DNA of 64,000 bases from Reticulitermes speratus (Eukaryota > Arthropoda > Insecta > Blattodea > Rhinotermitidae). The DNA lies in NCBI GenBank assembly GCA_021186555.1, contig JAJKFL010000042.1:29015521-29079520 (forward strand). Direction: 5' to 3'. Shown piece by piece: positions 40,673-53,500 of this stretch. The notes beneath the pieces are model-generated. The model saw only the letters and a program-made list of their open reading frames with translations. It was not told the origin of the DNA and did not search any database. Positions within the stretch are counted from its first letter, which is position 1, and the number at the start of each line of letters is the position of its first letter. A program made the position numbers and the translations under genes.

Positions 40673-42666
40673 TTAATAGAGATTTTTATTTAAGAACACT
40701 AGCATTCGAACTCGCTCTGGGTCTAGCCTACTTCGTTTTTTATCAGCTATGATACCTGATGTACTGAATAGTCTTTCTGATATTACTGTCGATGGTGGTG
40801 TGATTAAAAACTTTTTAGAAAGTTTCTTTAAATGTTGATATTTTTTGTTGTCCTTCCAGTATTTAAAGATGTCCGCAGATGGTGGAAGCAGTGTTTCTGC
40901 TAAGTAAGCATTTATTTCTTCTTCAGGAGACAAACTATAACTTTGCTCAGTGCTGGTAGATGGTATCATCAATTGAGAATAGTAACTCCACATGCTGTGA
41001 ACTCCTTGTTGTTCAGTTGGCGATTTTTGCGTGGTATCTCTTTGACTTTGTTGTGATGACTGCAGATCAGTGTCATCTGCTTGCAAAATACTAATATCAG
41101 AAATTTCCATGGTCAGTGTTGATTTAGCTTGCTCAAGGTTTTCTTTGCTCAAAAATACACTTCCTTTGAATCGGGGATCCAGTATAGTACCAAGAGCATA
41201 CAATTTTTCTGTTTCAACAGACTGATAGCGCCATTTTAGAGATGTAAGCAATCATTTCGAAAACGCTGTATGGAACCTAAAGTTGATTTGAAGTTTTGTA
41301 GAACATTAATGGTGCTATTCACTAAAGGAATTATTTCTGAGATTGTTACTTGACTGGAACTGGCCACAAATGTAGCTCTATCGAACACATCTAGGATTCG
41401 TATCACTTCTTCTATAGTTGTCCACTGTCGAGCACTAAGATTTACCTGAAAATTTAAGTCTGAAGCAGATAATAAAACAGCTTGCTTTTGTTGCATGAGA
41501 CGAGTGAGCAAGTGAAGCTGAGAATTCCATCTTGTCGGTTCGTCTTGTGTCAAACGATGAGGTTTAAGACTTAATTTAGCTTGAAAAGCTCGTAAGACTT
41601 TCATGGCTTTAGAAGAGTGCTTGAAATATCCCACAATACTCCGGCAGGCTGACATTATTTCCTTAATTTCACTGTTGTTAAGTAGACCATCTTTGATAAC
41701 TAATTGAAAAGTATGAGCCAGGCATGGCAAGTGGTCAAAGGTACTGCGTTCTAAAGCTGCAACCATATTCGGACCATTAACTCTCATGAAACACACAACT
41801 TTTTCTAAGAGATTCCATTCTTTCATAGTGTCGGTTATGAAAGTTTCTATTGAAGATGCTGTATGTGAAACTTCTGCAAAGGGAATGCATTCTAAACACA
41901 AGTGATGATACTCAAAGTTTTCATCTACGAAGTGAACTGTCAAACTGAGGTAATCGTCAGAAGATGTTGATGTCCACATGTCTGTTGTGACTCCAATAAA
42001 CTCGGTTTTTTCTAAAAGTTTCTCAACTTTTATTTTTTCTTCTTCATACATCTCTGGAATTACCTTATGGGCAAAATGTTTCCTGCTTGGGATAATATAT
42101 CTTGGCTCAAGGTGATTTATCAACTTTTTAAAACCTTTATCTTCCACTATGGACAATGGTTGGTTATCTTTGCAGATCATTTCGGCGAGTAATCTGGTAA
42201 TTGTTTTAGCTCTTTTGTCTCCAGGCTTAAAATGTTGCATTTTATCAACAAATTCTTTCAGAGTCGGTTGGTTAGACGATACTGCTTTGCGTTTTATTGG
42301 GGGTGTTTTGAAAGGGCTTTGTTCTCCATAGAAAGAAGCTGCTGAACGTGATGTAGAAGTTGAACTAACTGATGGAGGACTCCCAACAACAGCTGGATCA
42401 TCTGGGTCATTATTGTCTTTGAATGGAGAGTCAACTCTGACAGTCAAAGAGCTTAAGGTTGAAGCTGGAGTCAGTAATGGGGATGGTGAACTTCTACCTT
42501 TCAGTTCTTGAAATTTGGATAAATGTTTGCCTTTCAAATGTTTTCACATTGCTGAAGTAGTATGTGACCCTTTTCCTCTGGATATTTTTGCAGAACACAG
42601 ATTGCAATTCGTATAATTTTCATTATCCGAAATGTGGAAATAGTTCCAGATATCAGAAGGTGCCAT
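40673..42666 (-). pseudogene. hAT transposase with BED finger, inactive
   Basis: The reading starts at an ATG at 42666 (MAPSDIWNYF) and gives a BED zinc finger (CNLC ... HLKGKH). It then has the RNase-H-like core (TTDMWTSTSSDDY, CLAHTFQL, RWNSQLHLL) and ends with the hATC dimerisation region (ITPPSTVISERLFS, GIIADKKRSRL). It is broken three ways: an in-frame TGA inside the BED finger (42541-42543), a frameshift near 41245, and a change at the second catalytic site, where the expected TDNxxNM reads RVNGPNM. The long 42537-41236 and 41251-40673 frames are its two main parts. Confidence 0.92.
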
Positions 42667-42930
42667 CTCATGGGTTGTAGGTTATAGGAAATAAGAGGTT
42701 ATGCCAGAGGCACAAGATAAATCGCTCCCAAGTAAGCGTAAATGCTGTGGTTAGCGATAGAAACCACGTAGGAATAATAAAAAAAGCGTGAGAAACGCTA
42801 AGAGTGAGACAAAAATACAGTCCGGATAACGCCGAGCGTAGACTGATAGCGTGTACAAGTGAGACGCTACGGACAGTTCAGTAGAACTAGAAACGCTGAG
42901 CTATAGAGTGAGTAGCACTAAGTAGTTTAA

Positions 42931-43007
42931 GTTCCTCAAGATTCCGCTAGGTGGCAGAATTTCGCTAGGTTAGGATTCGAAAGATTCGAAAGACGAAAAA
43001 AGCGCAA
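42931..43007. repeat. 77-bp direct repeat, copy 1
   Basis: GTTCCTCAAGATTCCGCTAG through GACGAAAAAAGCGCAA. The same 77 bases return at 43080-43156, on the other side of the hAT terminus. Confidence 0.95.
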
Positions 43008-43079
43008 AGATTCGCGTTTTCGAATCTCGAATATTATTCAAGATTCGCGGGATTCGAGGATTCGAATATCCCATCCCTA

Positions 43080-43156
43080 GTTCCTCAAGATTCCGCTAGG
43101 TGGCAGAATTTCGCTAGGTTAGGATTCGAAAGATTCGAAAGACGAAAAAAGCGCAA
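43080..43156. repeat. 77-bp direct repeat, copy 2
   Basis: Identical to 42931-43007 by eye. Because it starts right after the TAG of the hAT end, this looks like a local duplication or a second, nested hAT end. Confidence 0.95.
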
Positions 43157-43177
43157 TTTACCATACAATACAATTTA

Positions 43178-43242
43178 CCATAAAACTAGTCCGACGTGTT
43201 TCGAATCCCTATTTTGGGATCATCATCAGGGACTTTTATTGT
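43178..43242 (-). ncRNA. Hammerhead-type ribozyme motif, best copy
   Basis: On the minus strand: TAAAAGTCC, CTGATGA, helix II GATCCC-loop-GGGATT, GAAAC, AC, GTC, GGAC-TAG-TTTTA. Helix I pairs GTCC with GGAC and TAAAA with TTTTA around a TAG bulge. Helix III is only two pairs, as in minimal hammerheads of Penelope-like retroelements. Predicted cleavage lies after GTC, between 43193 and 43192. One extra U lies between CTGATGA and helix II. Confidence 0.7.
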
Positions 43243-44517
43243 GAATAATGCAAATTACAAATCAACAATAATGGTACATTTTAAAAGTACAAAAGTTAAA
43301 ATGTAGGATATCTCAGTTGTTCTCTGGGTCCACTGTGTATCAGAAGTTGTGTGTCTAGCGTAGAAAGCTAGGACAATACTATAATATAAAGTTTGTCCTG
43401 ATTCAGGTTGGCCGTGGTTTGTCTGTCCATGGAAATGCCACTATAATGTGTTAACTGAGCCCATGATCACTTCCACATCATTTTCATCCAACCATCGATG
43501 TTGTATTGCCTGAGATACTGTTGGTGCATTATAGTACGTACCAATAAACAGTGACGTACGTTTTCACGTTATGACGAAGTGTTGTGTTTTGTTTGTTTCG
43601 AAATTCTTTCTTATTCGTGGATAAACTGGGAAATTTTGGGAAGGTGCTACTCATTGGAAAACACACCCGTTATTTTGCATTTTCCTCGAATTCTGATAAT
43701 GAAGACGCATAGGAAAAATGTCTTGTCCTGAAGCAATTTTAGAGAAGAGGCGGCGCTTTTCATAGTGATTATGTCAAGACAAACTACGCATGAAGGAGGA
43801 CTGTGTTTGTTCCCCAGACAGTGCCAGTATTGTTAAGACAACGAAGATCTTGGAACTGTCAAAGACAATCATTCAGGCTTACGTTGTATAGTTTTGGCCG
43901 CTTCTGAACTCATGTGGAATAAAGTTTTTGAAGTGTTGTTCCAAAGACGTCGGAATCCACTACCGGGAACCGCACATCCTGGCTGCAAATTTAGCCGCAG
44001 TGGTTTTAAATGTGACTGAAGCTGAGAACTGTGAGACGGGAGATGACGTGCTGTGGGTTACAGCAGGCTGAACTTGACGGTGTAAAATAAATAGATGGAC
44101 GTACGGGGCGTTTCCATTGTCCGCTTCATGTGAACAGCAGAATGCGTTTGAGCATTTTAAGAGGTCATTGCTTTCGAAGTTTCCGTTTTCAAATGCTGAG
44201 CCATACTTTTATAAATTTTCTAAATTAATGTACCCTTATCGACTGCATGCTGCTCTATAGCGTAATTGAAAAGGCTTGTTGCGAAACGGATTTAGTTAGC
44301 AGCACTTTATAAATTTGTGTAAAGCACCATATTTTCCATTTTATAAGGCGTACGAATTTTAGGGGACGAGTATTTTTTAATATATTTCGAAAACATTCGC
44401 AGGTACTTACTGAACTAAATGTTAGGGCAGTTGGAAGCTTTCATCATGTCTGTGTTGAACTGTGATCTGTTGCCTCGATCCATTTGATACACTCCAAATG
44501 CATGAATGCCTTAAAAC
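43243..44517. other. Unassigned; flank of the hammerhead-bearing repeat
   Basis: The first 100 bases (TTTTAAAAGTAC, AAAGTTAAAATGTAGG) resemble the AT-rich body after the 54.7-kb copy. The rest is unrecognised. Confidence 0.45.
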
Positions 44518-44642
44518 ATAGGTCTCGAACCCACGGCCTGCGGCCACATTTGTAAAGTAGGTATATGCTATAAAAATTACACAATAATTTAGACGGTTTG
44601 GTATACCTACATTTCCACGTGCGGTCCGCGAACCAGCCTATG
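44518..44642. mobile_element. Small hAT-like MITE, about 125 bp
   Basis: The ends CATAGGTCTCGAACCCACGG and CCGCGAACCAGCCTATG are imperfect inverted repeats, with GCGGCC/GCGGTCC inside. The middle is AT-rich. No matching 8-bp duplication was seen. Confidence 0.5.
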
Positions 44643-44704
44643 ATAACGGCTGTGGCTCTGCCATAAAATGGTTGGCCGCCCATGACGTAAAGGGTTTGTT
44701 TACT

Positions 44705-44753
44705 TCATACATAGATACATACATATATATATACATACATACACACACACACG
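44705..44753. repeat. Microsatellite (TACA)n/(TA)n/(CA)n
   Basis: Mixed simple repeat. Short frames crossing it on both strands are artefacts. Confidence 0.85.
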
Positions 44754-45346
44754 GGAAGCCCTTTTTTTGGGAAGTCCGTCATCCAGTTTTCCACCTCTTC
44801 TATAGTCGTGGCCGTTTTGTAACACGTGTGCGTTCTCCAATGTCTGTTCTCTTGAGTAAATAATGCACGTAGGCCTTTGATAGGCGCTTTGTGCCCTTCT
44901 GTTATCTTCCTCCACATTGCAATTTTCTTGGTTGGGAGGGGCCGAAATATATTTTACCTGCCCTGTTTTTCCGCTCCTTTTCATAATTTAACACGTAAAA
45001 TTTGAAACAGTGTTCGAAGACCTCTTCTATTTTGCGCCTTTGGACCACAAGGCGCAGGGGAATTTTTAGTAATATTTTTTAGGAAGTATAGTGCATCCAA
45101 CGGTACGGAAAGTACAGCAGATGCCGAGTGTTTGCAAGGAACATTCTCAGGACATTATTTTGGTTTCTGGTATGAGCGGTGTAGAAGAAATTACGTTACG
45201 AGGAACTTTGTGTTCTGTTGTTTGACACGCTGTGGCATAAAGATTTGTTGGGCATATAGACTAGATAAATAGAAGAATCAATAAATGGGTACGGAGTTTC
45301 GTTGAGGACACTGGTCGAAAGTAATTCCTTGGAAGATAGAGAAGTT

Positions 45347-45361
45347 GGGGGGGGGGGGGGG
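45347..45361. repeat. 15-base G run
   Basis: An uninterrupted G run on the plus strand. Confidence 0.9.
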
Positions 45362-45849
45362 TTAATATTAACTTTAGACTGATGCAATAGTGTGTGCGGA
45401 TGTGAACTGTATAGGCCTATGTTCCAACGATCGTGCTAAGCAAATGTTATGCTAATTACTAGATAATCAGTCATCATTCTGTAATCAAGTGAACATTGAA
45501 AAATATTTCACTTTGAAACCGATTTTTCATATTAGGCTTATGCAAATATTTCAGTTAACTTTATTTGTACACCAAAATTATGTGCGTGCTTTGTTTAATC
45601 AAACGGTGACACGGAGGTATTTCCACCTTGATGTGGTGGGGGGGCTTGCGTGTCCTGATAACCCTGAGAGCTATGCCGACGGTAGCCTAGCTACCGGTAG
45701 GGCCTCCCAAGCCGGACAGGTCAATACGGGTAGGGACCAGACAAAGAGAAATACCCTGGTCCTCCAGGTTGGGGGTTGGGCGTGAGGCTAACAACCTCAC
45801 CCCGTAAAACATAAATTGTTACGAAACAAAGACAACAGCCTCGGATAGA

Positions 45850-46668
45850 TGGATCTACTGGATTAAGATATGGGTAAGAATACGGAAAAATGATATATCT
45901 CTAGCAGCTTGGAATGTGAGAACCATGTTAAGACCGGGAAAGATGACCGAAATAGGAAATGAAGTTGTTAAATATAAACTGGATGTGGTAGCACTCCAAG
46001 AAATACGATGGCAAGGACAAGGTCAGATAGATAAACAAGAATACTCCCCATTCTATAGTGGACCTAAAAGGAGAACTGGCCTATACGGAACTGTGTTCAT
46101 AGTACCAAGAAGAACACGAAAGAGCATACTGGAATTTGAGGCAGTCAACGAGAGGATTTGTAAGCTACGGATAAGAGGGAAGTTCAGAAACATATCAATA
46201 ATATCAGCACATGCACATACCGAAGAAAAGGAAGAAGAAGAAAAAGAAGAATTTTACGACCTGCTAGAACAAACTTGTTGGAAGATACAGAAATATTTGT
46301 TAATACTCATGGGCGACTTTAATGCTAAAATAGGGAAGGAAAACTCTCTAGGATCGGTTGTGGGTAAATACTCACTTCATGAAACTAGCAGTGAAAACGG
46401 TGTGATATTAGGACAGTTCGCAATGAGAAATAACTTCGTTATTAAAAGTACATGCTGTCCACACACAAAGATACATTTAACAACATGGAAGTCACCAGAT
46501 GCTGGAACATTGAAGCAGGTAGATCATGGACTTATAGCTGCAAGCCACTCCTCTTCCATCATGGACGTGCGTAGCTGTAGGGGACCGAATTGTGATACTG
46601 ACCATTATTTGGTGAAGACAACGGCCAGAGAGAAACTAACGAAGGCACAATCGCGGCGCACACAATAA
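45850..46668 (+). pseudogene. LINE endonuclease domain (RTE)
   Basis: The frame reads LAAWNVRTM, LQEIRWQG, LMGDFNAKIG, QVDHGLI and CDTDHYLV in order, covering the catalytic Asn, Glu, Asp and His of AP-type endonucleases. It nicks target DNA to prime reverse transcription. Insect database entries of this type are often labelled craniofacial development protein 2-like. The domain is open over 250 codons and then stops after LTKAQSRR. Confidence 0.9.
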
Positions 46669-47281
46669 GGAGATAGAGATGACATCTGGAAAGGTTGAAG
46701 GATGAAGATCTAAAACAACAGTATCAAAGAGAAATACAGAGTAAATTAGAAGAGGAAGAGGAAGGAGAAAGTATTGAAGAGGAATGGAAGCGAATAGAGG
46801 AAGTAGTGGAAAAAACAGCAGAAGAGAAGATAAGAGAGTAAAGACTAGTAAGAAATGAATGGTTTGACCAGGAGGAAAAAATAAGGCAAGGGAGAAGATG
46901 ATACAGAGAGAAACAAGAGGGAATTGCGAAAAATATAAAGAACTAAGATTGAAAGCCAATAGAATATGTAAAAGTAAGAAAAAAGAAAGACTAAAGGAAG
47001 AAATAGAAGAAATACAGATATTAAATCAAGGGAGTGAAATCAAAAAACTCTATTCAGCTATGGATAGAATAAGAAAATAATTTCAACCTAGAGAAAGAAG
47101 ATGTAGAGATAAGCATGGGAAAGTGCTGGGAGAAGAAAAAGTAATATTGGACAGATGGGCAGAACACTTTAGTGACCTCCTCAATAAAAGCACAGTTACT
47201 GGGAATGGACAGTTAGGCTGCTCTAACCCATCAAATGGACAGATAGTAGAAAACCTGATGAACCCTACAAGATAGGAAGTA
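46669..47281 (+). pseudogene. LINE linker region, degraded
   Basis: Lys/Glu-rich fragments (KANRICKSKKKERLKEEI) in changing frames connect the endonuclease to the RT. Stops interrupt each frame. Confidence 0.65.
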
Positions 47282-48231
47282 GCAGAGGTAATTAAAAAGA
47301 TGAAAAATAATAAGTTGCCGGGGGAAGATGGGATAGTGGCAGAGATGATTAAATATGGAGGAGAAGGATTGGAGAATGCTATACACAGACTGATATATAG
47401 AATATGGGATGAAGAAACCATGCCAGAAAGCTGGAAAATGGGTATGATATGTCCCATCTTCAAAAAAGGTGATAAGCTGGCACGTGAAAACTATAGAGGC
47501 ATTACACTACTCAGTGTAGTGTACTGGGTAATGTCCAGCATCCTGAACGAAAGAATGAAGAGGTACTCAGGAGATTTGCTAGAGGAATATCAATGTGGAT
47601 TTCGACCCCAGAGAAGCACAACGGACCAAATCTTTATAATTAGGCAAATGATGGAAAAGTTTTATGAACATGAACGGGATCTATACATGTTGTTTATAGA
47701 CTTTAATCAGACATTTGATAGTGTATGCAGAGATGAATTATACAAGGATTTAAAGGAAATGAACGTTCCTGGAAAATTAATTAGAATGGTACGAATGACT
47801 ATGGAAAACACCAAAGCACGAGTCAAAATAGGAAATAAGTTGAGCAACGCATTTACATTCAATGTAGGTGTAAAGCAGGGTGATGGATTATCAACAGTAC
47901 TCTTCCATCTTGTCCTACATCAAGTTGTTAATAAAATAAATAAAAAAAGGAACAGTATATTTTAAATCTAGCCAAATTTGTGCATATGCAGATGACAGTC
48001 ATTGTTACCAGGAATATATCAACTCTTAAACAAATATACTTAGAATTGGAAAAGGAAGCCGAAAGGTATGGTCTAGTGAACGAAGGGAAAACGAAATATA
48101 TGGCCATGTCCACATCAAGAATACCACAAAACATTAACATAGGTAATAAGACGTTTCTCTGTACTGTGTTTATGAACAATAAATGCAACTGTGTAAGTGT
48201 GTTTGGTTATTTAAGAAATGACCAGTTTTAA
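47282..48231 (+). pseudogene. LINE reverse transcriptase (RTE), frameshifted
   Basis: The main frame (to 47965) has NNKLPGEDGI, PIFKKGDK, ENYRGITLL, GFRPQRSTTDQIF, motif A FIDFNQTFDSV and GVKQGDGLS. The motif C box AYADD lies at about 47986-48000 in a second frame, and the thumb-side LKQIYLELEKEAERYGL in a third. The enzyme is therefore dead in this copy. Confidence 0.9.
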
Positions 48232-48235
48232 TTAG

Positions 48236-50528
48236 GCGATAGCCTTCATATCTTCCCTTGTCACCAAGTTTTTAAAAAAATGGCTTGAAAGGGACTAGAG
48301 AAGTGGCACATGGTTATCAAAGTTCTGTAACGGGGTTCTCTCTTGGTCACTGCTTGGAGAGCCCCGTTTAGGTTAACGTGGCCGAGGGCGGTATTTGGTT
48401 ACATGTAGCATGTAAAAATTATCGGTAGTGCTGCCACCAGTCAGCGTTATAAATGCTGACAAAGTAATGTCCAGGGCGTACAGACTAGTAGGAGGATGGA
48501 ACAGATCTCTGACTGTCTGCAAATAGCTGGGTGTGGTATTAACGGTTTACTAACATCGACTGTCTACACAACGAGTCTTTGCAGCCATTCTACACACTCT
48601 ATTATTTGCCTACTTTAATAATATTAGCCCTGTACAATAGGTTCCTACTAGTACTGGTCAACACACAGCTCTTTGTGCCACGTCACAAGTGCAAACTATT
48701 TAAAATGATTGTGGTCCTTCAATTTCAATAATTTTGAATTTAAAATGTACACTCTTAATTAATTTTATCACTCGCGAGTTATTACTTCCAATTGGGTAAT
48801 TAATTCACCTTAGTAAATTGCTGCACTCACCTTGTATCCATAAAACATTCGCAATCATATTATCTCCAATAAATAAACTGGGTTGTGTAACACTTCTTTA
48901 AACGTGTTGCATTCAAACAACTGTAACTTTACAACAAAGTATAACTCTTTGTAATTGTAACACTGTAACAAAAGGTAAGTGTTTTTAATTGTAGCATTAA
49001 ACAAACTTGCGTAATACTGCCGCCATGTAATCCTTTAGCCAAACAATAACCAAACTCTTTGCCAAAAAGCTTTAACCAAAAGACTCTTGTGGCGTGGCGA
49101 CACTTCTATATATAGACACAATACAGCATCGTAGAGTGGGTGTCATGCAGTACCATTTGACCAAAGATCAAAAAGGTAAAGAACCAATAAAGTCGCTAAA
49201 TGCAGATTATATCCATATATTGACTTGCTGGGCAGCCAATCAAATCTTATAATTAACGTCATTACCCTATAAGGCTGCAGCGTCCCTTGAAGCGTTGGAC
49301 TGCACGTTGCCAGTGCAAACTAAGCATTTCTATGTACAGTCTATACAACAAGTAAAATAAATGAACAGTTCCACAAAAATATGTACACTCTATCAGGCAT
49401 TCATTACAGTTCTATAACATTTGTAACATAGTTCCATAGGAGCTCGACAGTTGATCATTACCTTATAATGCCGACCCTTGTGTGACTGTGAAATGAAGTT
49501 TGTCTCGAGAGTATTGCAATTGCAAGGAAATACCGAACGCAACGCTTGTAAAATAACTGGAAAAATCGTAGCTGTTCTGTAACATGGAACTTGATACTTC
49601 ATACTTCTAGTTTCCCAGTATTGTAACGGTGGTGAAATAATTAGTTATGGATCGGTCATGTAGCTTGGATGGAGAAAAGTACACACACACACACGCACGC
49701 ACGAGATTTTGGTGGAGAATCTTTTTAAGAGGCACGCAGCTGGAAAACCCAGATAAACAGTGGAAGGTAATTGTACGTAGAATCTGTGTAACTGAAATAA
49801 GTGGAAACGATTTGCAAGTGATTGAAGGACCCTAGTATCTTAGCTTGGCAGGATATGATACTACAGCTGTTGAATTTTGTGCTCCTATAATGTGGAAATT
49901 TGATACGTAAAATCTGCTTTGTCGTAAAGAACGCGTATGGACATTGCAAACGAGCACCTTAACATGCTCCTATTACCATATATTTTAACTTCTCAGGTAA
50001 CATGTTTCTGAGGGTGACTTTCTTGTAGGCCATTGGAAATTTCATTAGGCTTTCTAAATGGAGAGAACGTTTCCAGTTCGTGCCTCACGCAACGTGGTAG
50101 CATCATTTGAATGATTCAAAACGAAGGTGAGCGATTCAGGATTAAATATTGAGATGAACGTAATACACTGAGGCCACGGAAAGTAGTCCAATAGATGGTG
50201 GGGATTGTGCCGGTTTAGGCTTCCCGCTACTGCCAGCTCTTTTATTCACTTCAAGTGGAATCAGAGTATCGGATAAAATAATTTGCCACTGCAGGAATGC
50301 ACACACCTCGTACAAGTTAATCATTGAATTTAAGATCAATACGCAACTAGGACTAAAACACACTACAGCTGAATTAAAATAGTTTAGCAGACAGTAAAAA
50401 TAAACACCCATTAGTAACTATTGTAATAATATTTTAAATGAAACCTCTATATATAAACTGTAAATTTTGAGATTTTATAATGCTAGTGTATAACATAATT
50501 GCACTTTTTACCTTGTACGTACTGTTTT
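48236..50528. other. Unassigned non-coding stretch
   Basis: (CA)n-like repeat at 49681-49704. A GGGGTTCTC...GGAGAGCCCC hairpin lies near 48333-48366. No gene recognised. Confidence 0.5.
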
Positions 50529-50529
50529 T

Positions 50530-50582
50530 ATACGAAGCTTGATGATGATCCGTGTACAGGATCGAAACATGTAGCCTAACAG
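50530..50582 (+). repeat. Hammerhead-like motif with one core change
   Basis: TTGATGA (C to T at the first core base), perfect helix II GATCC-loop-GGATC, GAAACATGTA. Helix III pairs AC/GT around AT. The core change should abolish cleavage. Confidence 0.5.
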
Positions 50583-53500
50583 TTGAAGTAAAGTAGGAGT
50601 TGTGTTTAGACTGAACCCGTGTTTGTATCGAACGATAATAACGGCACAAAGGGATGAAAATCATCAAAGTATTCCTATGTAATCTAAGTGGTTTTTTTCG
50701 TGCAGGGTTTTAAACCAGGACTCTGAATTCGTGTCTCTTCTCTCCCATGCGTGTTACATGTACTACCAATTTTCTCCTTGAATTGATCCCACAGTATCTG
50801 ACCCGGAGTGCAAATCATGAAGTTCCTTATGTAGTTGTTTACATTCTTGCATTACATTTTTACTCTTAGGCGCAGTTTTCCTCCTCAGCGTCCTGTTTTC
50901 GAATACCCTTAGTATTTGTGCGGCTTTGGCACTATCCTACCTAATTACTAGAGACATATACTTAATATACCGATGTGATATATTTATAACTTATAATACC
51001 TCTAAGAACTGAATTTCTTAGCGAACCAGAACCGTTTATGGTTGAACTCTTTCATATGTGCAGTCTGTGGTACTGCGCAGCTGGCAGTCACCGACCGTCA
51101 CCCTCTTTCGTGCTAGGGTACTCCTGCCCTTTGTAACTAACGTTTAATGAAATTAAGTAAACTGTACAACAGGCAGACATGTTACAGTCCTGCCGGTTGC
51201 GTGATGCATCAAGTTAATTTGACATTCGGATATTAACTATGCATTTCGAAATGCAGTAACAATAATTGCTACATAAAAGTAGCTTATTGGACGATTTACT
51301 CTGTCATTATGTTAAATATAACCAAAATAAGGCCCGTAATAGAATTCGAGCTTGCAGTGTTATGCTGTAGTAATAGCAGTGACACAGTGACATGCCGAAC
51401 TAAGTGATATTCCGTTGTTACTTGTTGCCAGACTTTCTCTTTTGCATCGAGTTTATGTACAGTGGAAAGATTAAAAGGATTGTGGAACATGTTTGGGACA
51501 TAAAATGCATCATTTATACGTCAAGCACTTTAACTATCCATTGACATGTGTTAGTCTATTTATTTAGGTGAATGTAGTGCCGAGATTAGGAAAGATTGGT
51601 GCTGTACTTTACACACGCTCAAATGCCTTCATGGTGTGGGCATGGACAACTTTGCCTACCTTAAGTGGCATAAAATCCATTGTAATTTCGCTGAAAAGTT
51701 GTACATCTTGTCATATTTTGCATGGTGTAAATTTTAACCCCTCATGCCATGGGATAGAAACCCCATCGTCCGACTCAGATCCCTTGTACCGATTTGGATT
51801 ACACTAAACACGGCACATCCAATAATTTTCCTAAAACTACTGCCAAAATGTGGAGCTCCTATTTTTATTCTGTGGTGAGTTACGGCTAAGAAAGTCACGC
51901 ACACACATACAACTTTTGCTGTATAGATTCATGGATTACTTACTGACACTGCCAGTAGTTTAGATTATTTATTGTCGAATGGTAGGGCGATTGTGAGTAA
52001 CGAATTGAAAATAATTTTGAAGGCAACAGTCGTGACATAATCAAGATATTATCCCGGCGTTTATCATGTGCGACTGAGAAGAAAACTGTAAAACCTAAGT
52101 CAAATTAGCCGGAAAACGTTTCCTGAATTTAGTCACATCAATAGTTGACGATGGAGCCCAAATGTTTCGTACAAACTCTACAGCTGTGTTTGCAAATGAT
52201 GAAAATTTCGATTAGCTGCGTTAAGCAAGAGCGTGTTATATGCAGTAAGTAGGCCTACATATACATGCACTTGCATAGGAACAGTGTAGTGACTTGAGAA
52301 CCGGTTAGAAAGTAAAAATACGTATATTTTGGTCTCCTTTTAACCTAATAGAATAGTTTGTATTTAATGGCACTGCGATCCCGCGGCTTTCCCACAGTCT
52401 CCACCACAGTAGAGGCATTTATCATATCGTGGAACGAGCTGTTGTCTGTTGGCAGACGTCCATGTCCTGTGACACGAGCCGTCGTGTCACATATCTTTCC
52501 TTTTCTAAATAGAAAATCCTTAACTTGAATAAAACTTTCGGTTTCTACCGCACAGTAAACACACTGTACATCGAGTATAAAGACCAATCAGTTAATGCTA
52601 TGTAGGGAGATAATGGCCGTTTGTTGAGATCCACACAAAACACACAAATGCACTGTGTGGGCAGAACATAGAATTCTTAACGTCATACCTGGTGGTACAT
52701 AAAGTAACCACGAGGTTGTAAGGGGTTAAATCTGTGGCCGTCAAGATTTTGCTTCATCACTGAAAACAGATTATAATCGCTTGGCTGCGAATTCGCCTGC
52801 TATATTTGCAGGCAGTTTGTGTTGTGTGCTTACGAAATTATATGTGGTGTAAACTTATTTTCTGACCGATTCTCATCGATGTTTGCACCTCGAGGTGTAA
52901 ATGAACTATAATGCTTTCGTTTTTAAGTAATTTATTTCATTTTGTATTTGGTCAAGTAGATTTACCAGCATATGCAGAGATTGTTTGGACAAGGGCGGAA
53001 GGCACTGGCGCTGATCTCTTTTGGTGTTGCAATCTTTCCGGGGTTTTGTTTAGCCGAATTACTTTCTTGATTGATTTTAATTACAACTTCGCTGTCTATT
53101 GCATATAAATTACCATATGTGAAGTTAGGCGCTGTAATTTGCTTTATGCAATTCTTTGTAGAACATGATTGATGTGGTGCAGCGCCAGTTTGTGTTCTCT
53201 TGTGGTAAGCTGCTCGCAGGTTGGTAGTTAGAGTTTATTGCGTAGTTCGAGTAGGATAAATTCTTACCTTGAAATGTTACTGTAAACAGACGAGAGCATG
53301 TTTGTGATCACCTTCCTTGTTTGCGTCACTGCCCACCTGAATGTTTACAATTGCGTTACCGGGCACGCTCATATTTACCCAGTTAATTACTAAAATTTAT
53401 TCTAAAATTTGTGTACGAAACGAATACCCTGCACTGAATGTTAGTGGCGTTGTTACTTCCTTACGACTGGCGTTTATGACAGAGACGTCGCAAGACTTGG

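Larger units (their letters stand above)
40115..43079 (-). mobile_element. Decayed hAT transposon
   Basis: The right end is TAGGGATGGGATATTCGAAT on the minus strand, a typical hAT terminus. The left end near 40115-40210 keeps only the subterminal CGAATCC repeats and no clear terminal repeat. Both ends are packed with CGAATC/GATTCG motifs, likely transposase-binding sites. The transposase gene lies between on the minus strand and is inactivated. Confidence 0.85.
45615..48235 (+). mobile_element. RTE-type LINE, damaged
   Basis: The leader begins TTTCCACCTTGATGTGGTGG followed by GGGGCTTGCGTG, typical of insect RTE-like 5' ends. An apurinic endonuclease region, a damaged linker, a reverse-transcriptase region and a short tail follow. 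Sequence similarity ends near 48235, so the 3' end is truncated. Frameshifts and stops break it in at least four places. Confidence 0.85.

Noticed and set aside
44672-44984. Tyr/Ile/His-rich frames
   Set aside because: They are translations of the TACA/TA/CA microsatellite.
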